Positions 18,001 through 25,391 of a DNA stretch of 64,000 bases are shown here, piece by piece (within the stretch, counting starts at the first letter, position 1; each line of letters opens with the position of its first letter). The stretch is from PLA3 sp964592235. Its GTDB lineage: Bacteria; Planctomycetota; Phycisphaerae; UBA1845; UTPLA1. The DNA is taken from contig CAZQCF010000016.1 in NCBI GenBank assembly GCA_964592235.1, positions 21,791 to 85,790 of the forward strand. Direction: 5' to 3'. A program made the translations under genes and the position numbers. The notes under the pieces are model-generated. The model ran no database searches, was not told the origin of the DNA, and saw only the letters and a program-made list of their open reading frames with translations.

Positions 18001-19216
18001 GGGTGATGGGGTGCGGCGTGATGGGGACCAGGCCGTTGGGGTCGGGCGGCGGCGAGCCGGCCAGGACGATACCGGTCGCGTGGTTCCACGTTGACAGCAC
18101 CGTCGCCGACGGACTGATCTGATAAATACGTCCGTCTTCAAAGTTGGACACATAGAACGAGTGCAGCCCGCAGTCGTAGGTCAGATTGCCCAGGCCCGGC
18201 CAGCATTCGGTGCCGGTGCAGCCCGTGAACATCGCGTTCGGCAGCGTGATCCAGTGCGCCGCCACGCCGGTGTTCGTGTCGATCTTGTAGATCGCTCCCG
18301 CCGCGCCGCCGGGAACCGTGCCGATTGCGTCGGTGCCGGGGCCGAGCGTGGAGTAGATCGCCGTGTGCGCGAGATAAATGTTGCCCAGATCATCCAGCGT
18401 TACACCGAAGACCGTTCCCAAATCGGTCTTGAGCCACTTCTGCGCTGCCGACGGTGCATAGAAATTCGTGAACCAGTTGTCGGCGACCGTCGCGCCGGAC
18501 TGGCCGGAAATGTTGATCACGTTCACAACCGGCAACACCGTGCTGGTGAAGTAGTCAAACCCTTCGTGCGTCGCAACCGACACCGACCCGGGGAACGTCG
18601 ACGGAGGAAGGAAATTCGGCTTCTTGCCGCAGCAATCGTCGCAGGCCGGCGGCGGACACGCCGATCCGGCGCATTGAATCGTGAACGTCCCCGCCGCGGG
18701 CGTCGTGCCCGGTTTCGTCCCGATCCGGATCAGGTACTGCTGCCCACACACCACCTCGCAATCCAGATACGTCTGCACGCCGCAGGGCGGTGCATTCGGC
18801 GGAAACGGCGGCGGAGCAATCGAATCGTCCGTGCAGCAAAGCGGCGGCGCGCTGGGCGGCAGCCCCGGACACGTGCAGCCATTTGTATAAAACGCAATCT
18901 TCGTATCCGCCGTCGTCTGACCGCACGTGTGAATCTGGATTAACCCTGTACAAGTCGCCGTCCAGCAGAACCACACGTCATGCTCGAACGCGAGCTGCCC
19001 CGGTTGCCCGCACCACGCGTCCTGCCCCTCGGCGCTGGTCGTCGCCGTGGTCAAATCAAAGTTGAAGACGCCCGTGCCCGAGATCGACGTCGGCGAAGTG
19101 CATTGATCGCCCGCTTGCGCCGGCGAGACCATCATCAGCCCCACGCCCGCTACTACGCCAAGCAGGCATAACCGTCGCATCGACTTCATCCTGAACAGGT
19201 TCCGATCAAATGACAT
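15014..19216 (-). CDS. Large secreted Cys-rich/LamG protein with dockerin-like tail
   Basis: Predicted exported protein of about 1400 residues. I start at the ATG at 19216, which has GAGGA 7 bp upstream; the product has a signal peptide ending SPAQA. Residues to about 650 include a Cys-rich segment and a region reading like a streptogramin-lyase-type propeller (IYKIDTNTG, GRIYQIS). About 655-860 hold four Cys-rich repeats, each with C..C...C......C and ending C.C. About 865-1090 form a LamG/concanavalin-like domain (FTIEGWIRT, WHHVA-like HHVAAVVYRNGS, LDEFEFFRRSL). The protein ends with paired EF-hand segments, DVNGDGAADLEDIEPFVAALL and DVNCDGAANGLDVKGMVEGI. Function is unknown; carbohydrate or cell-surface binding is plausible. 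Confidence 0.82.
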   Translation of the reverse strand: MSFDRNLFRMKSMRRLCLLGVVAGVGLMMVSPAQAGDQCTSPTSISGTGVFNFDLTTATTSAEGQDAWCGQPGQLAFEHDVWFCWTATCTGLIQIHTCGQTTADTKIAFYTNGCTCPGLPPSAPPLCCTDDSIAPPPFPPNAPPCGVQTYLDCEVVCGQQYLIRIGTKPGTTPAAGTFTIQCAGSACPPPACDDCCGKKPNFLPPSTFPGSVSVATHEGFDYFTSTVLPVVNVINISGQSGATVADNWFTNFYAPSAAQKWLKTDLGTVFGVTLDDLGNIYLAHTAIYSTLGPGTDAIGTVPGGAAGAIYKIDTNTGVAAHWITLPNAMFTGCTGTECWPGLGNLTYDCGLHSFYVSNFEDGRIYQISPSATVLSTWNHATGIVLAGSPPPDPNGLVPITPHPITQRGQRVWAVQTHTDPQGGGPNYTRRLYYSIWREDGSSQSAAYDNEIWSVGLTASGPNIGRPIAGTEQLELTLPMYQNQPNPWSSPVSDISFTAPNAPTASCCMLAAERSMHSFGGLNDISTGAHQSRLLQFCYSPPNPGGGGGWAASGNTFLTGSVINSLQDSSAGGTDYDYDVPNTANNRVQVWCTADAIKLPPDPGVDLYVYGILGEKANGGSPLINQSIMIDLDQDTTVGDKTQLGDVEISCPVAVNPPACQPDPQGMTCVNACPDGGTLCQPKEITLGADGVYRITRCECGPEFCRVEMGPAGPMCVFSCPVVGQTCEIQTSQNSDGSVRYWCDCETPPPACNLTSYCNPDQPGTCIPTCAGYCPNGEVCTPIEITEYPAGSGHYQVSDCDCYPPVDPPCHPVLVNGAVRCSGGCSNSGLCNLVRYYDPPIPPQEYGKVRYRCSCDCKHPPANMADWWPMDDNPVLPPIDDIAGIMNHGTPSGGVTPAGAASCSSSGALAFNGVNGVVTVPNVPGTADINFGLGNFTIEGWIRTTGGGLEPFVDKRTTDGGSNVYGYAMFSFNGRLAFQLASGVFGNFIATGLPFINDGQCHHVAAVVYRNGSGGTGSANVIRLFVDGVSQSFNDNAITGSVNNTSALVFGQRLPILAGNLFLNGVLDEFEFFRRSLGNNEIVDLYTAGQQGKCREVCYTNSVLYCRGDVSKQVCFQICNYTGAPQSYTWNLSGPIGGAGCSNIGAMNFSPSAGVTAMIPAGQCVNVCVNLPRPVGLPHPPPYLTGCYQLSVTNNATGATFGCTNTVSATSRWCGDWWQNPTTATQRVGTERTYTLNLLNEVDDNGVLEYTIRAVIPDGAGGEVADLEAVSLDGLPPGEPVLRVIALPIGVPIKVGVGVTILAHETFAPVELVVEFDNDGDGVPDAAGRQRIRTVVPCENETRGDVNGDGAADLEDIEPFVAALLGMPHSPYHALTADVNCDGAANGLDVKGMVEGIVMGP

Positions 19217-19537
19217 GGCAAAATCCTCAAAATTGGGTAAGCACCGCCCGCCGCAGGGTGGGCGCTGCCCACCGAATGGTCCTGACGTACTCTCGGAACT
19301 CCTCGTATCCATTCCGTGCCGAGCCGCTCAAATCTCTCACTTTCGCCGCCGCTCGAACTCTCGATTCGACGGATTGCCCCGGGTCGCGATCACGCCAAGT
19401 ACATAAACGCTTGTCAAGAATAATGTTATGGATTATCCCGGTGCCTTCGAGGCCTGCCGGGAAAATCAGCCCCACGCTGGAGTATCATGGATTGGCACTT
19501 CTTACGTCTTCTAACGGGGGATTGCCATCGACTCGGA
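19217..19537. other. Divergent intergenic region with palindromic repeat
   Basis: Region between the minus-strand LamG gene and the plus-strand sigma factor gene. It carries a GTAGGG-type palindrome at 19250-19272 (GGGTGGGCGCTGCCCACC) within the likely leader of the LamG gene. An AT-rich stretch at 19410-19438 contains TTGACA on the minus strand, a candidate -35 without a convincing -10. Confidence 0.45.
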
Positions 19538-20143
19538 ATGACCATGGCCCTGTCCACGCGCACATCCACGTCCCTGCTGGTCGGCCTTGCCGAAGCCGAG
19601 AACGACGCCGTCTGGGCCGAGTTCGACGCCCGGTATCGACCCATCGTCACGGGATATTCCCTGAAGCTCGGTCTCACGGAGCACGAAGCCGCCGACGTCG
19701 CCCAGGAGTCGCTGATGCGCTTTCTGGAGGAGTACCGCGCGGGCAAGTACGACCGCGAGCGAGGCCGGCTCCGCTCGTGGCTGATCGGCATCGTCAAGTA
19801 TCGCGTGGCCGATCTGAAGCGCGCGAAGTTCGCCCGGCGCGAGCTGCGCGGCGAGTCGGCCGTCGTCGATCTGCCGAATGATGACCAGCTTGATGCGCTG
19901 TGGGAGGCGGAGCGCTGCCACCAGTTGTTGCGTCAGGCGATCGGAGAGCTGCGCAGCGCATCGCGCCTGACGGAGCGCACCGTGCGCGCCTTCGAGATGT
20001 TCGCCGTGGAGCAGAAGCCCGCGGCGCTTGTCGCGGCCGAGCTGGGCATCACCGTGCAGGACGTGTACGTCGCGAAGAACCGCGTCGCCGCACGGCTGCG
20101 CGAGACGCTGGAACGCCTCGAGGCGCTCTTTGACGACCGGTGA
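19538..20143 (+). CDS. ECF-family RNA polymerase sigma factor
   Basis: Predicted sigma-70 family factor of the extracytoplasmic-function type, 201 residues from the ATG at 19538. Region 2 is seen in FDARYRPIVTGYSLKLGL and AADVAQESLMRFLEEYR; region 4 is near the C-terminus as a helix-turn-helix (ALVAAELGITVQDVYVAKNRV). The start is uncertain: ATGs at 19487, 19538 and 19544 are in frame and none has a strong ribosome binding site. The gene ends 4 bp before the start of a kinase carrying an anti-sigma-like zinc finger, so the two likely form a regulatory pair. ECF-kinase pairs are expanded in Planctomycetota. Confidence 0.88.
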   Translation: MTMALSTRTSTSLLVGLAEAENDAVWAEFDARYRPIVTGYSLKLGLTEHEAADVAQESLMRFLEEYRAGKYDRERGRLRSWLIGIVKYRVADLKRAKFARRELRGESAVVDLPNDDQLDALWEAERCHQLLRQAIGELRSASRLTERTVRAFEMFAVEQKPAALVAAELGITVQDVYVAKNRVAARLRETLERLEALFDDR

Positions 20144-20147
20144 ACCG

Positions 20148-23100
20148 ATGGGCGAGACGCGCGCCGATGCAACGACTTCCTGCCCCGACCTGGCCGCGCT
20201 GGAGGAGTGGGTGCTGGGCGGCGAGTCCGATCCCGCGCTGGGTCGTCATGTTGAGACCTGCAATCGATGCCGCGAGTGTGTCAGTGAAGTCCGCGCCAAC
20301 AATCACCTCATCGCTCGCTTCGCCCGACCTGGCGCCAGCGATCCGCCCCCCGCGACGACCGTCTGGTCATCCGTCGAACCGGCCGATCTGATCCTCGGAT
20401 ACACGCTGGGACCGGAGCTTCATCGAGGCGGGCAGGGAATCGTGTACGAGGCCGTGCAAAAGTCCACCAGGCGCCGCGTCGCTCTGAAGATGCTGCGCCC
20501 CGGCGCCCTCTCCACCGAAAAGCAGCGCCGCCGGTTCGAACGCGAGATCGAACTCGTCGCCGGCATGCGCCACCCGCACATCGTCACGCTCTTCGAGAGC
20601 GGAGACACCGCTGACGGCCGCCGTTACTTTGCCATGGAGTTGATCCGCGGGCGGCCGCTGAACGAGGCTTGGCAGGGGCGTGGCGACGTCGCTTCGATCC
20701 GGCGCTTGCTCGAGCTGTTCATTCAGATCTGCGACGCCGTGCAGTACGCGCATCAGCGCGGCGTCATCCATCGCGACCTCAAGCCCGCGAACATTCTCGT
20801 GGATGAGACCGGCGCGCCGCACATTCTCGATTTCGGCGTTGCCAAGGCACTCGGCGATGACCGGCACGAGGGACTGCTCGCCACCCGCCCCGGCGAGTTC
20901 ATGGGCACCTTCGCCTATGCCGCGCCCGAGCAGGTCGAAGGCCGCATCGACGTCATCGATACGCGCACAGACGTCTACGCCCTCGGCGTCATGCTGTACG
21001 AAGCTCTGACGGGCAAGCTGCCAAGCGACGTTGACCGTCCGCTCGCCGATGCCATTCGCGCCATTACGGTGGAGACGCCCGTCGCGCCGTCACGCCGCAA
21101 TCCCGCGCTGGGCGACGAACTGGACACCATCGTGCTCAAGGCCCTGGAGAAGGACCGCGCCCGGCGATACCAGTCCGCCGAGTCGCTGCGACAGGACCTC
21201 GAGCGATTTCTCCGAAACGAGCCGATCGACGCCCGGCGCGACAGCACCTGGTACGTCGTGCGAAAGTCCCTGCTGCGCCACCGCGCCGCCGCTGCCATCG
21301 CCTCGGCGTTCTTCCTCCTCATCGTTGCATTCGCCGTCGTCACCGCCGTCAACCTCCGCCGAACCGCAGTCCAGCGCGACAAGGCCCTGCGCGCCGAGGA
21401 CGCCGCGCGAGATTCTGCCGAGCAACTCGCCGCCGCACTGTCGCAAAGCAACATCGAACGCGGTCGCCTGATGGTGCGCACCGGCAACATCGCCTCGGCC
21501 GAAGAGGTCCTCTGGCGGGAATTCCTCGCGGCGGGCGATGCTTCACCCGCCGGTCTTGATTCCATCGCTTCATCCATACGAGGCGGCTCGAAGTTGCTCG
21601 ACCTTCGCGACGATTATTGGGCCTTGCGCGAAGCCTACGTCGCGAGCCATTGTCGCGCCACCGTCGCCGCCGCCGACGCAGAGATTCGTCTGTCACTCGC
21701 CGTTTCGCCCGCCGGCGATACGTTCGCCACGGCCGGCCAAGACGGCGCCGTGCAGGTCTGGTCCCTGCCGCTCTCGACGACGAGCGAGCGGCTGCGCCTG
21801 AAGGTGGACCCGGTCTTCGCGGCCTCGTTTTGTGGTCCCGATCGCCTCGTGCTGCTCACCGTGCGAGGCGATTATATAGCGCTGTGTCTGATTGATATTC
21901 GCTCCGGCAGGCTCGACGTGCTGGATCCCCCGCTCGCCGCGCTCGCCGACCTGCGACCCAGCGCCGTCATCGCGCGATTCAGCGACGATGGCCGACGCGT
22001 CGCCATGTTGGACGCGCACGGCATGGCGAGAATCTACGATTCAAGCAGCGGCACTTTGGCCGGCTCCGTTCCGTACAACGTCGTCGGGCAAGTCACGGTC
22101 TTCGCCCTGAATCTCACCGGCGATCAACTCGCTATCAGCGGCCTGGATCACTTGATTCGTATCCATGACGTGGCGCGCGGTGTGGAGATCCGGCGGATTC
22201 GAACCAGTCCGGCAAATCCCTTCCGCTACATCTCGGCCATGAGCTTCAATGCCGATGCGACCCAGCTCGCGGTCGGCTGGGGTGAGGGCGGCGTGGAAGT
22301 GTGGGACGCCGTGTCGGGCGTTCGAGTCGCGAACCTGCGAGAACACACCTACGGAGTCACCACCGTTGAATTCTCGACCGACGGGCGACGGCTGATCACC
22401 GGTGGGCACGACAAGTCGCTCATCAATTGGGAACTGGCGTCAAACCAACGGCTGATGACGTGCCTCGGTCACCGCTCCACGGTGCTCCATGCGGCATTTG
22501 CCGCAGGCGGCAACGCAATCCTCTCGGTGGGACTTGATGGTCTCATCAAGGAATGGGACACCCAGCCCGAGCCGAGCATTCAGCGCCTCGCAGGTCACGA
22601 AGCGGCGTCGTTCAGTGTGCAATGCAGCCAGGATGGCGAGCTTATCGCATCGGCCGGAGCGGGGCCTGACAATCGCCTGCGCGTCTGGAATAGCCGGACT
22701 CTGGCGCGAACGACGTCAGCGGAGAAGCACCGCGAGGCGATCGGCGGCGTCGCGTTGCTGGAGCCACACGGTGCGATGGTCTCCGTCAGTTACGGCGGCG
22801 AAATGCGACTCTGGAACGTCCGCCCGTCCGGGGACGGCCCGCCGCGGCTCACCCTGCGACGCACGATTGACACGGGAATCAAAGTGCCTTCTTTTGTGAC
22901 CGCAAGCTCCGACGGGCTATGGGTCGCATCCGGCGGGTACGAGAATCGCGTTTCCCTCTGGCGCGTCGCCGATCTCCTGCGCGCTTCCTCGGGTGCCTCG
23001 CCGCCCGTTCACTCGATCTCCGCGGCATCTCATCGAACGCCCTGTGCCGCCTTCAGCCGCGACGGCCGACTCCTTGCCGCCGCCAGCACCGACGGCACGA

Positions 23101-23630
23101 TTCGAATCATCGAAATCCAATCCGGCCGCATCATATTGACATTCGTAGCGCACGAGGGAACGGTGCGCTGGGCGCGCTTCTTAGGTGATGACGACCGGCT
23201 CGCCACCTGCGGCGATGACGGCCGAGCCAGACTCTGGGATGTGGAAACCCTGCTGCGAGGTGCGGGCCGCCAACGGGCCGCCACGTCCGCCGCCGCGCAA
23301 TCGCCCGAATTCATCCGCGAGTTTGTCGGTCACGAGCACGCTGTCCTCGCGCTTGATGTCAGCCCGGATGGACGAATCCTCGCCACCGGAGCGCGCGACG
23401 GATCCATCCGCCTCTGGTCGATCGCCGACGGCCGCTCGCTGACCACCCTCGAAGGTCAACGCCAGGCGGTCTATTCGATCGCCTTCTCACCGGACGGTCG
23501 CACGCTTGCGGCGGTCGGGGAGGATCGCGACGTGTTCCTGTTTGATTTGAAATACTACGACCGCCACCTCGCCGGCAATCGGGCGCATCAACTCGCACGA
23601 CGGGATGCCTCAAGCCCGAATCGAGAATAA
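20148..23630 (+). CDS. Zinc-finger / Ser-Thr kinase / WD40 signalling protein
   Basis: Transmembrane signalling protein of about 1160 residues. The start ATG at 20148 lies 4 bp after the sigma factor stop. An N-terminal HXXXCXXC motif (H34, C38, C41) matches zinc-binding anti-sigma domains. The Hanks-type kinase domain (about 85-340) has VALKML, IHRDLKPAN, LDFGVAK, YAAPEQ and DVYALGVMLYE, so it looks active; its glycine loop is HRGGQGIVYEA. A membrane helix lies near 382-405. Residues 500-1150 form many WD40 repeats, with repeats such as RLITGGHDKSLINWEL and RILATGARDGSIRLWSI. I infer a WD40 domain outside the membrane sensing or binding a partner and a cytoplasmic kinase that controls the neighbouring sigma factor. 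Confidence 0.88.
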   Translation: MGETRADATTSCPDLAALEEWVLGGESDPALGRHVETCNRCRECVSEVRANNHLIARFARPGASDPPPATTVWSSVEPADLILGYTLGPELHRGGQGIVYEAVQKSTRRRVALKMLRPGALSTEKQRRRFEREIELVAGMRHPHIVTLFESGDTADGRRYFAMELIRGRPLNEAWQGRGDVASIRRLLELFIQICDAVQYAHQRGVIHRDLKPANILVDETGAPHILDFGVAKALGDDRHEGLLATRPGEFMGTFAYAAPEQVEGRIDVIDTRTDVYALGVMLYEALTGKLPSDVDRPLADAIRAITVETPVAPSRRNPALGDELDTIVLKALEKDRARRYQSAESLRQDLERFLRNEPIDARRDSTWYVVRKSLLRHRAAAAIASAFFLLIVAFAVVTAVNLRRTAVQRDKALRAEDAARDSAEQLAAALSQSNIERGRLMVRTGNIASAEEVLWREFLAAGDASPAGLDSIASSIRGGSKLLDLRDDYWALREAYVASHCRATVAAADAEIRLSLAVSPAGDTFATAGQDGAVQVWSLPLSTTSERLRLKVDPVFAASFCGPDRLVLLTVRGDYIALCLIDIRSGRLDVLDPPLAALADLRPSAVIARFSDDGRRVAMLDAHGMARIYDSSSGTLAGSVPYNVVGQVTVFALNLTGDQLAISGLDHLIRIHDVARGVEIRRIRTSPANPFRYISAMSFNADATQLAVGWGEGGVEVWDAVSGVRVANLREHTYGVTTVEFSTDGRRLITGGHDKSLINWELASNQRLMTCLGHRSTVLHAAFAAGGNAILSVGLDGLIKEWDTQPEPSIQRLAGHEAASFSVQCSQDGELIASAGAGPDNRLRVWNSRTLARTTSAEKHREAIGGVALLEPHGAMVSVSYGGEMRLWNVRPSGDGPPRLTLRRTIDTGIKVPSFVTASSDGLWVASGGYENRVSLWRVADLLRASSGASPPVHSISAASHRTPCAAFSRDGRLLAAASTDGTIRIIEIQSGRIILTFVAHEGTVRWARFLGDDDRLATCGDDGRARLWDVETLLRGAGRQRAATSAAAQSPEFIREFVGHEHAVLALDVSPDGRILATGARDGSIRLWSIADGRSLTTLEGQRQAVYSIAFSPDGRTLAAVGEDRDVFLFDLKYYDRHLAGNRAHQLARRDASSPNRE

Positions 23631-24886
23631 AACACCCCCGCGCCGATCGCACCCAGCAGCCCCGCGGCCGTGAACGTCCACAGCGCGCCGGCCCCGGGTG
23701 TCACGCGTTCGCCCAGCAGCCAAAGCCCCGCGCCCACCAACGCCGCCGGCATCACCGCCACCCCGCGCGCCGCCCAGTAGGCCCCGACCGACTGCGTCTT
23801 CATCGCGGGCGGAACGAGATCGGCGATCATCGCCTTTCGCGCCGGCTCGCCCAGCTCCCGGCAGCCCGCCACCCCGAACGCGACGTACAACCCCGCTGCG
23901 CCCAGCGTCGCCCCCAGCACCCCCAGCGCGACCGGAAACGCCGCGAAGAATACAAACGTCAATCCAATGAATGGCTTCTTCGCCAGCCCCGCCCGGCTCG
24001 CCCGCGGCGCGATCAGCAGGTACAGCAGTACGTTCACCGCTGCCTCGATGTTCAGCAACGCCGACTGGTACAACGCCGCCCCGCGCGACACTTCCGCCGA
24101 GAGGATCGGCACGCAGAAGAGAACGATGAACGGCTTGGCCATCCCTTCGGCCCATCGCGCGAAAATATCCGAGATCAGCAGCCGCCGAAGGTCCGGATTG
24201 AACTGCCGCAATACGTCGCGCGGCCGGGTCAGCGCCAACTGTTCGTCGCGCGATGAGACCCCCATCGACCGATACTGGATCACCAGCGCCACCAGCACCA
24301 GCACCGCCGCCGCCGCCACGTTCGCCCGCACGCCGCTCGTCACGCTGCCCAATTGCCAGAGAAAAAGTCCGCTCACCCCGTAGGCCACCATGCGCGACAC
24401 ACGTCGAAAAATTGACTGGAGGGTGAACGCCATCGTCCGCCGGTCCGACGGAAGCGAATCGCCGACGACCGTCACAATCGCAGGCCCGGCCAGCGAATCC
24501 CACACAAACACAAACGGAATCGCCAGAAACACCGCCGTCCGCGACTGCCAGAAGAACAGAATCGCCAGGCCGATCAGCGGCAGCAGATTGAACGTCAGCA
24601 GCGCCCGGCGAGTGTTGAACCGTGCCGCGATCGCGCCGCCCGCGTAGTAGTTCAACGCTTCCAGACCGTCGCGATAGAACCCGTACAACCCGATCAGCAC
24701 GATCAGCCACGGATCGCCGCCCATCGCCGCGCGCTGGAGCGACTTGAGATACTGCGGCACCAGCGGCGACCACAACTCCGTGCTCGCCGTTACCAGCAGG
24801 ATCGCCCCCAGCAGCGCGAACGTCGATGCGTTCAGCCCCAGCCAGTCGCGCCATCGCCCGCCCGGATGCTGCGCCGAGGATGCCAT
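23588..24886 (-). CDS. Major facilitator superfamily transporter
   Basis: Inner-membrane transporter of 432 residues with about 12 hydrophobic segments. The loop between helices 2 and 3 (AARFNTRRALLTFN) resembles the MFS signature loop, and the GDSLPSDRRTMAFTLQSIFRR region is typical of uncharacterised MFS members. Substrate unknown. Its 3' end overlaps the convergent kinase gene by 43 bp. Its start overlaps the stop of the upstream small gene by one base (TAATG), so translation is probably coupled. A 414-codon open frame in another register across the same DNA is a GC-driven shadow. Confidence 0.85.
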   Translation of the reverse strand: MASSAQHPGGRWRDWLGLNASTFALLGAILLVTASTELWSPLVPQYLKSLQRAAMGGDPWLIVLIGLYGFYRDGLEALNYYAGGAIAARFNTRRALLTFNLLPLIGLAILFFWQSRTAVFLAIPFVFVWDSLAGPAIVTVVGDSLPSDRRTMAFTLQSIFRRVSRMVAYGVSGLFLWQLGSVTSGVRANVAAAAVLVLVALVIQYRSMGVSSRDEQLALTRPRDVLRQFNPDLRRLLISDIFARWAEGMAKPFIVLFCVPILSAEVSRGAALYQSALLNIEAAVNVLLYLLIAPRASRAGLAKKPFIGLTFVFFAAFPVALGVLGATLGAAGLYVAFGVAGCRELGEPARKAMIADLVPPAMKTQSVGAYWAARGVAVMPAALVGAGLWLLGERVTPGAGALWTFTAAGLLGAIGAGVFYSRFGLEASRRAS

Positions 24887-25212
24887 TATTCTGTCACTCC
24901 ACTCGCCGGCGCGACCGGCGAAGAACTCGCAGGATCGTCGGCGGGCAGCGACACGCCATACAGTTCACGGACCGTCTCGCGCAGAAACGCCCGGAACTCC
25001 TCCTGGGTATGCGGCGTGCCGTCGGGCCGACGGCCCCAGGGCGCGGCCCGCGCTTCGTCGGCATCGTATCGCGCGGGCGTCCGTCGCCGTCGCCCATTCG
25101 TCCCTTCGCGATCGCCGCCAGGCGCGCCGCAATGCGAGCACCGATCCGGCGCGACGCGGCCCGCGCGGTCCGCTTCTCGGTTTGTTCGAGTCGATTTCTT
25201 TTTGATTGCCAT
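24886..25212 (-). CDS. Small conserved-looking protein coupled to MFS gene
   Basis: Predicted 108-residue protein starting MAIKKKSTRTNREA. It was chosen over longer frames because GAGGCAGGG lies just upstream of the ATG at 25212. Visible features are a basic N-terminus, one CSHC pair (about residues 26-29) and a more ordered segment, HTQEEFRAFLRETVRELYG, near residue 70. The stop overlaps the MFS start (TAATG). I do not recognise the family. A metal-binding or regulatory role is possible, but a single Cys pair is weak evidence. Confidence 0.6.
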   Translation of the reverse strand: MAIKKKSTRTNREADRAGRVAPDRCSHCGAPGGDREGTNGRRRRTPARYDADEARAAPWGRRPDGTPHTQEEFRAFLRETVRELYGVSLPADDPASSSPVAPASGVTE

Positions 25213-25391
25213 ATTGCCCTGCCTCCCTCGGCGCCGATCGGCGGGCGCCCAACGCCGATCAACGATAGGGTCGCGGTCACGGGAATCAAGTCGGCGCTTC
25301 CCGCGCGCGGCGCTCGATGGACGGTAGCCCCGACCGGGTCGGAGGTTGGGTCGCAAGGGAGAATCAAGAAAAAAATTGTCAGGTCTTGAAG

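Noticed and set aside
16211..18094. 627-codon plus-strand frame opposite the LamG/Cys-rich gene
   Set aside because: Arg/His/Ala-rich antisense shadow with no domain or signal; the minus strand has a signal peptide, LamG and dockerin-like tail.
23610..24854. 414-codon frame inside the MFS gene
   Set aside because: Gly/Arg-rich shadow of the MFS gene, which has clear membrane helices in its own frame.
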